Positions 1 through 7,774 of a DNA stretch of 22,715 bases are shown here, piece after piece (position 1 is the stretch's first letter; each line of letters opens with the position of its first letter). The position numbers and the translations under genes were made by a program. Where the stretch lies: NCBI GenBank assembly GCA_029264075.1, contig JARICQ010000083.1:1-22715 (forward strand), written 5' to 3'. Under the pieces are notes generated by a model. That model was not told the origin of the DNA. It did no database searches and was given only the letters and a program-made list of their open reading frames with translations. The DNA is from Tissierellaceae bacterium. Lineage in GTDB: Bacteria > Bacillota > Clostridia > Tissierellales > Tissierellaceae.

Positions 1-7
1 TATTCAT
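1..7 (-). CDS. Start of a downstream flagellar gene, probably fliK (only two codons in window)
   Basis: An ATG at 7-5 is preceded by a strong ribosome binding site, GGAGGTGA. That site lies in the last codons of the MotE-like gene, 8 bases before the ATG. Only Met-Asn is visible before the window ends. In clostridial and Bacillus flagellar operons the gene after fliJ and ylxF/motE is usually fliK, the hook-length control protein. This identity is inferred from gene order alone; the coding sequence itself cannot be judged. Confidence 0.5.
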
Positions 8-8
8 C

Positions 9-1262
9 TTATTCACCTCCTTCAAATTTCTTTTCTGGCTGTGCCAATAAGCTCGTTATCTTTGAAGCCTTATCAGCATCCATTGCTCCTAGTATTTTAG
101 ATAGGGTTTGATTTTTAACACTTGACAATACATTAATTATGATTGACCTATCAGATATTGCATAGACTTGTTCTCCATTTAACTCTAATGAAGATGTAAT
201 ATTGTTTTCATTTATCATCTTATCAACTATATTTGCAACCTTATCTGCTTCCATTCTCTCATATACACTAACTAATTCCTTTATTTTATTGTCATAATCA
301 TTTAAAAACTCTAGTGCCTTGCTTATGTTGTCTGTAGTATTTTGTTCTGACTTTTCCATTATGTCTTGTTTTTTAATTTCTATTAACAAGCTTTCAATAA
401 ATTCCTCATCTTCTATATCTGCTAAAAGCATAGCTGCTTTCATATTAGATAAATTTCGATATATCAAGGCCAGATTACTTATTGAATAATTTTCTGTATT
501 ACCTAGCACATTTATCGATTCCTCTAAAGGCTTGGTCTCATAAAGCTTTGCAATGTCAATTAAATTGCTTACCTGCCTATCTTTTTGAGACACTATCTTT
601 TGTATGTTTTCTTTTTCTGTCATGTTAAATGTGTCTAGTACATAATTTCTGATATCAGAGTCAACATAATAAAGAAGCTCACCAGCTTTTTCTGTATTTA
701 ACTCTTTTAAAATTTCTAAAAACATAGGATCAGAAAACTTTTCTTCGATTTCTTCTATAGATGCTAGTATTTCTTGATTTTCAAATCTCGATACCTCATC
801 TAGAAAACCTATTTGTTTTTCTTCCCTAGCCTCTTCATAGGTTGAATAGAGAAGGTCTTTTCTAAGTTCCATATCTCTTATTTTAATGGCTATATCTTCA
901 GTTTTTGAAGTTGAAATCTCATTCATCCTCTTAAGCAAATTAATATATAGGTTTTCATCTTCTTTTTTTATTATATAAAGTTTATCTACCGCTGTACTGG
1001 TATCTAATTTTATATAGTGGTCTGCTAAATATTTTATTTTTTCATCTTTCTCTTCCTCTGTTGGATAGTTGCTAAAGTACCCTCCAAGAGATCCTGGCAT
1101 TTTAGACAATGTACTGTTTACATTATTTCGAAAACCTCTATTGGTGTTATATACAATACCAAGTATAAGTAGAGGAACTATTATAAAAGATGTTATTAAT
1201 ATAGCAGCAAGCTTTAATCCTTTTCTTTTTTTCTTTGGCTCATTTTGATTTGTATAATCCAC
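9..1262 (-). CDS. Large membrane-anchored MotE/YlxF-like flagellar protein
   Basis: This 417-residue protein has a basic N-terminus (KKKRKGLK) and a single hydrophobic segment at about residues 17-38, which suggests a type II membrane anchor. A long, charged, mostly helical region follows. The C-terminal half contains several helical repeats of the MgtE-N/MotE/FliG-N kind, for example around NMKAAMLLADIEDEEF and the final KILGAMDADKASKITSLLAQ. The start is a GTG at 1262 with GGAGG seven bases upstream; an ATG two bases earlier is out of frame. It follows fliJ by 11 bases. The position matches ylxF in the B. subtilis fla/che operon, and MotE of alphaproteobacteria shares the terminal motif. 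Those relatives are roughly 200 residues, so this one is about twice as long. Family membership is fairly secure; the exact role, perhaps in rotor/stator or export assembly, is not known. Confidence 0.7.
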   Translation of the reverse strand: MDYTNQNEPKKKRKGLKLAAILITSFIIVPLLILGIVYNTNRGFRNNVNSTLSKMPGSLGGYFSNYPTEEEKDEKIKYLADHYIKLDTSTAVDKLYIIKKEDENLYINLLKRMNEISTSKTEDIAIKIRDMELRKDLLYSTYEEAREEKQIGFLDEVSRFENQEILASIEEIEEKFSDPMFLEILKELNTEKAGELLYYVDSDIRNYVLDTFNMTEKENIQKIVSQKDRQVSNLIDIAKLYETKPLEESINVLGNTENYSISNLALIYRNLSNMKAAMLLADIEDEEFIESLLIEIKKQDIMEKSEQNTTDNISKALEFLNDYDNKIKELVSVYERMEADKVANIVDKMINENNITSSLELNGEQVYAISDRSIIINVLSSVKNQTLSKILGAMDADKASKITSLLAQPEKKFEGGE

Positions 1263-1273
1263 ATCTTTTCCTC

Positions 1274-1705
1274 CTACTCTTGCTTGCTATTGTTAAAAGA
1301 ATTCAATTCATCTATTACTTTTTCCTCGTCCTTGTTCGCTTCCTTAACAAATTCATCATAGTCTTTTTCTTTTAATTTTTCTAAGGTCTTTTTTTCTTGC
1401 ATAGCAATCATTAGTTCCTCTTGCCTTATTTTTAGCTCTCTATTTATTTCAGAAATTAACTCTTCTTGTTTTTTTATATCGTCATTTATACTCTTTATAT
1501 ATTCTCCATATATCTTTAGATTGCCAATATTAGTATTCATAGTGTTTTTCTGATCAATTAAATTAGATTTATTGTTCTTATACTTCATTAGTTTGTTTTT
1601 TGCCTTTTCCAACTTGTTAGACGTTTCTCCATACTCGCCTTTTTTAACACTCTCTATATTTTCCTTATAATTTAAAACCTTCTCCAACTTGAAATTATAT
1701 CCCAT
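1274..1705 (-). CDS. fliJ: FliJ, flagellar export chaperone/ATPase stalk
   Basis: This is a protein of about 143 residues that is almost entirely charged coiled coil (Lys/Glu-rich heptads, no Pro, very few aromatics after the N-terminus). FliJ is the soluble stalk-like subunit that inserts into the FliI hexamer and links it to the export gate protein FlhA; it also escorts chaperones. The N-terminal YNFKLEKVLNYKE is typical of the family. I chose the ATG at 1705, which sits 9 bases after GGAGAGG. An upstream in-frame TTG at 1723 would turn that ribosome binding site into coding sequence and is unlikely. The gene lies directly downstream of fliI, as in other flagellar operons. Sequence conservation in FliJ is weak, so the call rests on length, coiled-coil character, N-terminal motif and position. 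Confidence 0.88.
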   Translation of the reverse strand: MGYNFKLEKVLNYKENIESVKKGEYGETSNKLEKAKNKLMKYKNNKSNLIDQKNTMNTNIGNLKIYGEYIKSINDDIKKQEELISEINRELKIRQEELMIAMQEKKTLEKLKEKDYDEFVKEANKDEEKVIDELNSFNNSKQE

Positions 1706-1740
1706 AAAGTTTATCCTCTCCAAATATTATCTTTGTATCT

Positions 1741-3075
1741 TTATAGTTTATCGGCAATAGTCTCCATTCTCTTTAATGTTTCTTCAAAAATAACAGATTC
1801 ATCTGTATTTTGCCTTAAGAAATCATTAATATCATCAATCATGTCAATTGCAGTGTCAATTTTTTTATTTGATCCTCTTTTATATGCACCTATATTGATA
1901 AGATCTTCCGACTCTCTATAAACGGCCATTATATCCTTTATGGAATTTGAGAGTTTTATATGATCTTTCCCTACTATATTGGGCATGACTCTAGATATAC
2001 TAGCTAAGACATCTATAGCTGGGTAGTGGTTGGCATTAGCAAGTTTTCTAGACAATACTATATGTCCATCAAGTATTCCTCTTGTAGCATCTGCTATAGG
2101 CTCTGAAAGGTCATCTCCATCAACCAAGACAGTATATAATCCTGTAATTGTACCTTTGCTAGATGTTCCCGTTCTTTCAAGAAGTCTAGGAAGAGTTGCA
2201 AATACAGAAGGAGTGTATCCTCTAGTGACTGGTGGCTCACCTATAGCTAAACCTATCTCTCTTTGAGCCATTGCAAATCTGGTTACAGAGTCCATTAGTA
2301 GCATTACATTTAATCCCCTGTCCCTAAAGTATTCAGCAATAGATGTGGTTATCATAGCGCCTTTAACCCTTATCAATGCAGGCTGGTCTGATGTAACAAC
2401 AACTACTATAGATTTTTTTAACCCTTCTTCAGTTAAGTCTTTTTCTAAGAATTCTCTTACCTCTCTACCACGCTCACCTATTAAGCCTATTACATTTATA
2501 TCCGCAGTGCTATTTCTAGAAATCATTCCCATTAGAGTAGATTTCCCAACTCCAGATCCAGCAAATACTCCTATTCTTTGTCCTTTGCCGCATGTCAAGA
2601 GACCATCAATTGCTCTTACCCCAAAAGAGAGGGGCTCTTTTATTATTCCTCTTTCAAGTGGGCTTGGAGGGGCATTGGATGCTGGATATGTCTTGTCCCA
2701 TTTGATATCTCCAAAGCTATCCATGGGCTTTCCAAGTCCATCAACAACTCTTCCAATCAGATGATCACCTACGTCGACACTAAGAGTTTTGCCACTTCCA
2801 ACCACAAGACTACCACTTGCTATTCCTTCCATTTCTCCAAGAGGCATTAGAAGTATCTTATCTCCTTTAAAACCAACAACCTCAGATAATATTGGGCTAG
2901 TTTTTCTATTTGGATATATATAACATAGCTCTCCTATAGTTGCCATTGGTCCATTGGACTCAATAGTCAAACCAGTAACCTTTGTAATTCTTCCAGTATA
3001 TTTCATAAATCGTCTGCTTTTGACTTCTTCTATATACTTTTTTATATCAATCTCTTTTTTTATGTTATCACTCAT
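1741..3075 (-). CDS. fliI: FliI, flagellum-specific export ATPase
   Basis: This 444-residue protein is an ATPase of the F1-beta/type III secretion family. It energises and times delivery of rod, hook and filament subunits to the export gate at the base of the flagellum. Walker A is AGSGVGKST at residues 172-180. The family signatures LLMDSVTRFAMAQREIGLAIGEPP and VDGDDLSEPIADATRGILDGH follow. The N-terminal beta barrel and the C-terminal helical region are present, and the length is normal (about 440). The ATG overlaps the fliH stop by 8 bases (ATGAGTGA), which implies translational coupling with its regulator FliH. FliJ follows. I see no missing key residue. Confidence 0.97.
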   Translation of the reverse strand: MSDNIKKEIDIKKYIEEVKSRRFMKYTGRITKVTGLTIESNGPMATIGELCYIYPNRKTSPILSEVVGFKGDKILLMPLGEMEGIASGSLVVGSGKTLSVDVGDHLIGRVVDGLGKPMDSFGDIKWDKTYPASNAPPSPLERGIIKEPLSFGVRAIDGLLTCGKGQRIGVFAGSGVGKSTLMGMISRNSTADINVIGLIGERGREVREFLEKDLTEEGLKKSIVVVVTSDQPALIRVKGAMITTSIAEYFRDRGLNVMLLMDSVTRFAMAQREIGLAIGEPPVTRGYTPSVFATLPRLLERTGTSSKGTITGLYTVLVDGDDLSEPIADATRGILDGHIVLSRKLANANHYPAIDVLASISRVMPNIVGKDHIKLSNSIKDIMAVYRESEDLINIGAYKRGSNKKIDTAIDMIDDINDFLRQNTDESVIFEETLKRMETIADKL

Positions 3076-3844
3076 TATTAAGCACCAAATGTAGAATTTC
3101 TTTTACTTCAGCTAGTTGATTATCTAAGCTTGCATCTATGCTTCCTTTGGGCGTCTCCAAGATACAATCACCTTTTTTCATTGTAGTATCATACTTTATG
3201 TCTAGATCTGATATCATACTTGCTTTAGCTAATATAGTGTCTCTAGACATCTCTAATATATCGTAATCTTCTTTAGATGATATTATTGTTAGCTTATCAG
3301 TTAAATCTAGGTTTTCTATACCATTTGTAACTAGCGATACTATTAATTCACTATCCTCTTCTTTCTTTTCTCTAAATATCTTTTCAAATATTTCTATTAC
3401 AAGCTCTATTACATCTTTTTCTACTTTGCCTAGAAGCTCTCTTCTGTCTTCAAAATATCCTTCTTTTATATCTAAAGCTTCTTTTATAAGTTTGTCCGAT
3501 TCCTTTTTTCCTTCATCATATCCTTTAGAATATCCGACTTCCATTCCCTTCTCATAACCTATATCATGGCCTTCTTTTTTGCTTTTTTCTAATATATCTT
3601 TAGATTTATCATATGCTATTTGAAGAAGTGATTCTTTTTTATCTTCTGCTTCTTCTATTATATATTTTTTCTGGTCTCTAGCTTCTTTTAATATATTTTC
3701 TGCCTCTATCTTTGCCGTTTTAATAATTTCCTTATATTCCGCTTTAGCTTGTTTATTCGAGCTTTGGTCTTGAGCTAAAATATTATTGTCTTTCTCCATT
3801 TGACTATATTCTACAACCCTAGATGACTTAATTATACTAGACAA
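3068..3844 (-). CDS. fliH: FliH, regulator of the flagellar export ATPase
   Basis: This 258-residue protein is the FliI-binding stator/inhibitor homologous to the peripheral stalk of F- and V-type ATPases. The N-terminal half is a Lys/Glu-rich coiled coil. At residues 92-112 there is an unbroken run of glycines every fourth position (G92, G96, G100, G104, G108, G112), the GxxxG repeat typical of FliH. The C-terminal third has the mixed alpha/beta FliH/YscL domain (VIELVIEIFEKIF onward). The start is a TTG at 3844, reading TTG TCT AGT. It overlaps the fliG stop by 8 bases and has a GGAGGAG ribosome binding site inside the end of fliG. The fliI start overlaps the other end. The tight coupling fits a complex needing balanced subunits. 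Confidence 0.93.
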   Translation of the reverse strand: MSSIIKSSRVVEYSQMEKDNNILAQDQSSNKQAKAEYKEIIKTAKIEAENILKEARDQKKYIIEEAEDKKESLLQIAYDKSKDILEKSKKEGHDIGYEKGMEVGYSKGYDEGKKESDKLIKEALDIKEGYFEDRRELLGKVEKDVIELVIEIFEKIFREKKEEDSELIVSLVTNGIENLDLTDKLTIISSKEDYDILEMSRDTILAKASMISDLDIKYDTTMKKGDCILETPKGSIDASLDNQLAEVKEILHLVLNNE

Positions 3845-4841
3845 TTACATCATCTCCTCCTCTTGGAGTAATGATTTCCCCGTCTTCTTCTAGCTTTCTT
3901 ATAACGTTTACTATCTCTTGTTGTGATTCCTCTATATCTCTTATTCTTACAGGTCCCATAAATTCAATTTCTTCCTTTATCATCTCTACAAGTCTTTTTG
4001 ACATGTTTATGAATATAAGATTTTTAACTTCTTCGCTTGCACCCTTAAGTGCAATAGCCCACTGTGAGTTTTCAATTTCTCTGATGACTCTTTGTATGCT
4101 CCTGTTATCTAAAGTGATTACGTCTTCAAATACAAACATTCTCTTTCTAATCTCTTCACTTAATTCTTCATCCCTTGCATCTAGGTCTTCCATTATGTGT
4201 TTTTCGGTTCCCCTGTCTACTGAATTTAAAATATCTACTACAGATTGAATGCCCCCAGTTGTCGCAAAATCTTGCGATACAATATTAGAGAATTTGCTTT
4301 CAAGAACATTCTCTATCTCTCTTACAACTTCCGGAGAAGTTCTATCCATAGTTGCAATTCTCCTAGTGACATCTGTCTGCTTTTCAATAGGAAGATTTGC
4401 CAGTATCTCTCCTGATTGCTCTGGGCTTAAATATGATAGTATAAGGGCTATAGTTTGCGGATGTTCGTTTTGTATATAATTTAGTAACTGCTCTGGGTCT
4501 GCCTTTCTAATAAATTCAAATGGTTTAACATGGAGTGAAGAAGTTAGTTTGCCAATTATATTTACAGCCTTATCTTCACCTAGGGCCCTTTCTAGTACTT
4601 CTTTTGCATATCCAATTCCACCCTCAGATATGTATTCCTGTGCCAAACAAATCTGATAAAACTCTTCTATTATATTTGTTTTTTCCTCTGGCGATACCAT
4701 TCTCATATTGGCTATTTGGAGCGTCAACTCCTCTATTTCTTCTTCATTTAAATGTTTAAATATTTCTGCAGATTTTTGTGGACCAAGTGTAATTAGCAAA
4801 ATCGCTACCTTTTCTTTACCACTGATCTGTTTTTTAGACAT
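3837..4841 (-). CDS. fliG: FliG, flagellar motor switch/rotor protein
   Basis: This 334-residue protein is one of the three rotor switch proteins. Its N-terminal domain binds the FliF tail, its middle domain binds FliM, and its C-terminal domain carries the charged helix that meets the stator. The EHPQ motif of the middle domain is at residues 126-129. The C-terminal torque helix region (SKRLVEMIKEEIEFMGPVRIRDIEESQ) is intact with its alternating charges. Length is normal for the family. The ATG at 4841 has a GGAGAG ribosome binding site 12 bases downstream of the fliF stop. It ends overlapping fliH by 8 bases. Nothing looks truncated or unusual. Confidence 0.97.
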   Translation of the reverse strand: MSKKQISGKEKVAILLITLGPQKSAEIFKHLNEEEIEELTLQIANMRMVSPEEKTNIIEEFYQICLAQEYISEGGIGYAKEVLERALGEDKAVNIIGKLTSSLHVKPFEFIRKADPEQLLNYIQNEHPQTIALILSYLSPEQSGEILANLPIEKQTDVTRRIATMDRTSPEVVREIENVLESKFSNIVSQDFATTGGIQSVVDILNSVDRGTEKHIMEDLDARDEELSEEIRKRMFVFEDVITLDNRSIQRVIREIENSQWAIALKGASEEVKNLIFINMSKRLVEMIKEEIEFMGPVRIRDIEESQQEIVNVIRKLEEDGEIITPRGGDDVIV

Positions 4842-4853
4842 TGCAACTCTCTC

Positions 4854-6377
4854 CTATTCATTTAACCAGTTCCTGAGCAATTGAACAACAGCCTCAGGTT
4901 TCTTTTCAACAAATTTATTTATCTGTGACTTCATATTAGATTCCTCTTCTTTGAATTCTAATTCATCTACATCTTCTTGAATCATTGTCTTTTCAAGTAT
5001 AATTTCTTCATATTCCTGTTCTGCTTGTTTTTTCTTTTTAGATCTATCATATAATATATATCCAATCACTAATCCTATAAGGGCTAGTACTCCAAGTATA
5101 ATATAAACTAAATTAAATCTACCAGCTGCATCACTTTCTATATCTAAGTCTGGCTTTGTAAAGTTTTCAGCACTAATTTGAACTTGTTTGGTATCAAGTC
5201 CTGTCGCAGCATATATTAGTTCAGTAAGCTCTTCTTGTCTTTCCTGAGTTAATTCACCGTCTGATAATGCTTCTCTGTTAATCAAAACAGCTACAGTGAT
5301 ACTAGATACTTTACCTGGGGCCTTTCTTATCTCACGGTTTATCTCATTAAGTTCATTATTTATGACTCTACTAACTTTGTCATATCTGTTTCCATTGTCA
5401 TCTAAGGTTTGGTTGTCTTCAATATTGGTTTCAGTTCCAGGAGCTCCACCTACAGTACCTCCTACCATGTTTTCTTCAACTTCTTCCAAAGATCTTATAA
5501 GTCCTTCTTCATTTCCTTCTATTGGTGGTGCAAATTCGACGATAGTAGTTTTTTCACTATCCATGTTTATATCAACGCTGGACATGACATCTACATTACC
5601 CATTCCTACAATATTTTCTAGAAATTTAATTATACTATTGTTTATTCTGCTTTCAAGTCCTTCTTTAACAGTATATATATCAGTTCCAAATAATTCATCT
5701 TCATTCTCTTGTCCCAATAATTTTCCATCATCATCAATAACAGTAACATCTTCTACATTCATAGTCACTGCAGAAGCTACTAAATGTTTAATAGAGTTTA
5801 CTTTTTCAGCTGAAATTGGATTGCTGCTACTTTTCTCTATGTATATTGAAGCGGTTGTCTTAGTATCTTCATTTTCTAAAATAAAACTCGTACTCTCTTT
5901 TTCGCTTATAAAGACTTCAGCGCTTGCTATTCCAGATATATCACTTATCTTTGAAGCAAGTTCACTCCTAAGTGCGAGTTTCTCTCTTTGCTTTTTATCG
6001 TAGTCAGTCATTGTCCATGAGCTATCATTAAAAGCATCTGTATAAGTATAACCTTCTTTTGGAAGTCCATAATTAGCAAGTTCTATTTTAGCCCTGCTTT
6101 TATCTTCTGAAGCTACCAAAATTGATCTTTGGTCATCACTTGATTTCCAAGTTACACCCATTTCATCAAGTCTTGCACTAACTTCAGCCATATCCTTTAA
6201 ACTCAAATTGCCATATAGGACTTCATATTGTGTTCTAGTAAAATAAAGCAAACTCGCAGTGATGGTTAAAATAAGAACAAGACTAATAGCGCCAATCTTT
6301 ATTTTTTTATTTTTTTCAATAGAGTTCCAGTATTCAATTAGTTGTTTTTGTAGATTTTTTAATGAATCTAGCATCAT
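4854..6377 (-). CDS. fliF: FliF, flagellar MS-ring protein
   Basis: This 507-residue membrane protein forms the MS ring, the platform for rotor and export apparatus. A first transmembrane helix lies at about residues 28-47. It is followed by the periplasmic-type ring-building motifs (YEVLYGNLSLKDMAEVSARLDEMGV), a polar low-complexity linker rich in Gly, Thr and Asn around the middle, and a second transmembrane helix at about 422-443. The cytoplasmic tail ends EAVVQLLRNWLNE, the FliG-binding segment. It is a little shorter than enterobacterial FliF (about 560). Two consecutive ATGs at 6377 and 6374 follow GAGG; the second has the better spacing, so the true start may be one codon in. The gene lies between fliE and fliG as usual. 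Confidence 0.96.
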   Translation of the reverse strand: MMLDSLKNLQKQLIEYWNSIEKNKKIKIGAISLVLILTITASLLYFTRTQYEVLYGNLSLKDMAEVSARLDEMGVTWKSSDDQRSILVASEDKSRAKIELANYGLPKEGYTYTDAFNDSSWTMTDYDKKQREKLALRSELASKISDISGIASAEVFISEKESTSFILENEDTKTTASIYIEKSSSNPISAEKVNSIKHLVASAVTMNVEDVTVIDDDGKLLGQENEDELFGTDIYTVKEGLESRINNSIIKFLENIVGMGNVDVMSSVDINMDSEKTTIVEFAPPIEGNEEGLIRSLEEVEENMVGGTVGGAPGTETNIEDNQTLDDNGNRYDKVSRVINNELNEINREIRKAPGKVSSITVAVLINREALSDGELTQERQEELTELIYAATGLDTKQVQISAENFTKPDLDIESDAAGRFNLVYIILGVLALIGLVIGYILYDRSKKKKQAEQEYEEIILEKTMIQEDVDELEFKEEESNMKSQINKFVEKKPEAVVQLLRNWLNE

Positions 6378-6412
6378 TAAACCTCATTCCTATATATATT
6401 GACACAATTAAA

Positions 6413-6706
6413 TTAGATTTGTATCCTCATAATTTCTTTGTATGCTTCTACTACTTTATTTCTTATACTCATAGTTACCTGCAATGCTACATCTGCCTTT
6501 TCAGACATTATTGATAAGTCATGTAAATTGTCTATTTCGCCTAATGCAAGCAATTGTTTTTGTTCTTTGCTATTTATTTGCATTTGATTAACATCATTTA
6601 ATGCATCTTTTAATACACTAGAAAAATTGATTTCCTTGTCTGTTTTTTTTATGTTTTCTTCATGATCTACAAAATTCATGAAATTCTTTATATTATTTAT
6701 TTGCAT
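6413..6706 (-). CDS. fliE: FliE, MS-ring to rod junction protein
   Basis: This small 97-residue protein links the MS ring to the proximal rod and is exported at the start of rod assembly. The family C-terminal block is clear: LGEIDNLHDLSIMSEKADVALQVTMSIRNKVVEAYKEIMRIQ. The N-terminal part is more variable and polar, as expected. The ATG follows the flgC stop by 5 bases, and its ribosome binding site (GGGAGGGG) lies in the last codons of flgC. The position flgC-fliE-fliF is the conserved Firmicute order. Confidence 0.95.
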   Translation of the reverse strand: MQINNIKNFMNFVDHEENIKKTDKEINFSSVLKDALNDVNQMQINSKEQKQLLALGEIDNLHDLSIMSEKADVALQVTMSIRNKVVEAYKEIMRIQI

Positions 6707-6711
6707 GTAAT

Positions 6712-7152
6712 TTAGCCCCTCCCAATTTCAAGAGCTTTCATGAGCATAGCTTTTGAAGTATTCATAGCGGTTATATTTGAATCATATGCTCTTTGAGCAC
6801 TTATTAGATCAACCATCTCTTTTACAGTATCTACATTTGGCATTTCAACATAACCTTCTTCGTTTGCATCAGGATGTCCAGGTTCATAAACCAATTTAAA
6901 AGGAGAATCATCTTCAGCAATTTTGCTTACTTTTACTCCCCCTGGGTTTATTTTATTTAGTTTTTCATCTAGATGTTCTCTAAAGATATTTGTTTTATTT
7001 TCTTCAAATACTGCCATTTGCCTTCTATAAGGAGTACCACCTGTAGTTCTTGTTGTTTTAGAATTTGCAATATTTTTTGTAATTATATCTATTCTTGTTT
7101 TTTCTGCATTTAATGCCGAAGCAGATACATTTATAGAGTTGAATATAGTCAT
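6712..7152 (-). CDS. flgC: FlgC, flagellar proximal rod protein
   Basis: This 146-residue rod protein is exported through the flagellar type III system. The conserved N-terminal rod segment (SALNAEKTRIDIITKNIANSKTTRT) and the C-terminal helix (VKEMVDLISAQRAYDSNITAMNTSKAMLMKALEIGRG) are both present; these two ends form the rod coiled coil. The GYVEMPNVD motif is also typical. There is no signal peptide, as expected for a type III substrate. The ATG at 7152 has GGAGGAAG upstream. It lies 30 bases downstream of flgB. Confidence 0.96.
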   Translation of the reverse strand: MTIFNSINVSASALNAEKTRIDIITKNIANSKTTRTTGGTPYRRQMAVFEENKTNIFREHLDEKLNKINPGGVKVSKIAEDDSPFKLVYEPGHPDANEEGYVEMPNVDTVKEMVDLISAQRAYDSNITAMNTSKAMLMKALEIGRG

Positions 7153-7182
7153 TAATTATCTTCCTCCTTCTGGATTGTATTT

Positions 7183-7578
7183 TTATCCTTCTGAGATTAT
7201 ATTTTTCACCTTTCGGAATTCACCTGATATTTGCTGGATAAGTGCATTGTACATTATTGTATTTTTGGCTAACTCTGCATTTTCAGTATCTATATTTACA
7301 TTGTTTCCGTCTATTCTATTTGACATTAAGTTTTTCATTTCAAATAAAGATGCAGATTCTTGACTTTTGTTTTTTATATGTTTCTCATTAGTTCTTTTAA
7401 GCTCTATATTTTTTTTATCTATAGAGTTTTTCAATTGTTCCTCAAAACTCACTGTCTTTCTCTTGTAATTAGGGGTATTGATATTTGCTAAATTGCTATT
7501 TATTGCCTTGTTCCTATCCCAAGTTCCATCCAGTGCCTTCTTGTAAAAATCTATATTGTTATATAAACCATTTAACAT
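7183..7578 (-). CDS. flgB: FlgB, flagellar proximal rod protein; first gene of the flagellar operon
   Basis: This 131-residue rod protein has the family rod motif INSNLANINTPNYKRKTVSFEEQL near the N-terminus and a C-terminal helix beginning NAELAKNTIMYNALIQQISGEFRKVKNII. I chose the ATG at 7578, nine bases after the start of a GGGGAG ribosome binding site. A longer reading to 7641 would add 21 Lys/Arg-rich residues overlapping the promoter region and has no support. As first gene of the operon it follows a candidate promoter (7632-7660) and an array of four 11-bp repeats (7663-7706). Confidence 0.95.
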   Translation of the reverse strand: MLNGLYNNIDFYKKALDGTWDRNKAINSNLANINTPNYKRKTVSFEEQLKNSIDKKNIELKRTNEKHIKNKSQESASLFEMKNLMSNRIDGNNVNIDTENAELAKNTIMYNALIQQISGEFRKVKNIISEG

Positions 7579-7631
7579 TTTATCTCCCCTTTTTTTGTAT
7601 GCTTTATATCTTTTGTTTTTCCTACTATGAC

Positions 7632-7660
7632 AATATACCAAATACTTAAATATTTAGCAA
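7632..7660 (-). promoter_or_regulatory. Candidate sigma-A-type promoter of the flgB flagellar operon
   Basis: Read on the minus strand, TTGCTA at 7660-7655 and TATATT at 7637-7632 are separated by exactly 17 bases. The -10 matches the consensus at five of six positions; the -35 matches at only four of six. Transcription would start near 7625, giving a leader of about 45 bases before the flgB ATG. The weak -35 fits a promoter that needs an activator. I see no sigma-D/sigma-28 flagellar promoter here. Confidence 0.6.
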
Positions 7661-7662
7661 GA

Positions 7663-7706
7663 TGTTTCGTAATCATTTTGTAATATTTGTGTAATTATTT
7701 TGTAAT
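7663..7706 (-). repeat. Four tandem 11-bp direct repeats upstream of the flgB promoter
   Basis: On the plus strand the units are TGTTTCGTAAT, CATTTTGTAAT, ATTTGTGTAAT and TATTTTGTAAT, with no spacer between them. The last five bases (GTAAT) and the two T at unit positions 3 and 4 are invariant. On the coding (minus) strand each unit starts ATTAC. The period of 11 is close to one DNA helical turn, and the array ends 2 bp from the -35 box. This layout resembles operators of OmpR-family response regulators such as the PhoP boxes of B. subtilis (TTHACA-type repeats, 11 bp apart). The bound protein is unknown. Confidence 0.8.
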
Positions 7707-7734
7707 GATGAAATTTTTGATTAAGCTCTATAAT

Positions 7735-7774
7735 AAAAACAAAAGAATAGCTTAATCGCTATTCTTTTGTTTTT
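7735..7774 (-). terminator. Intrinsic terminator of codY, overlapping its 3' end
   Basis: A perfect 17-bp inverted repeat has arms at 7735-7751 and 7758-7774 and a 6-base loop. On the minus strand the transcript forms the stem and then runs through a T-rich segment (TTTTTATTATAG). The upstream arm is made of the last codY codons, and the TAG stop (7761-7759) lies inside the stem. It should insulate the flagellar operon from codY transcription. Confidence 0.88.

Noticed and set aside
2030..2850. Plus-strand open frames opposite fliI (and similar ones opposite topA, ylqG, rbgA and ffh)
   Set aside because: They are antisense shadows of conserved genes with no ribosome binding sites, no recognisable domains, and compositions typical of reversed reading frames.
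7579..7641. Longer FlgB start adding 21 basic residues
   Set aside because: The extension overlaps the candidate promoter region, has no ribosome binding site, and FlgB family proteins begin near the ATG at 7578.
7632..7660. A sigma-28 flagellar promoter upstream of flgB
   Set aside because: No TAAA-N15-GCCGATAA-like pair is present on the minus strand in the gap; the sigma-A-like TTGCTA/TATATT pair fits better.
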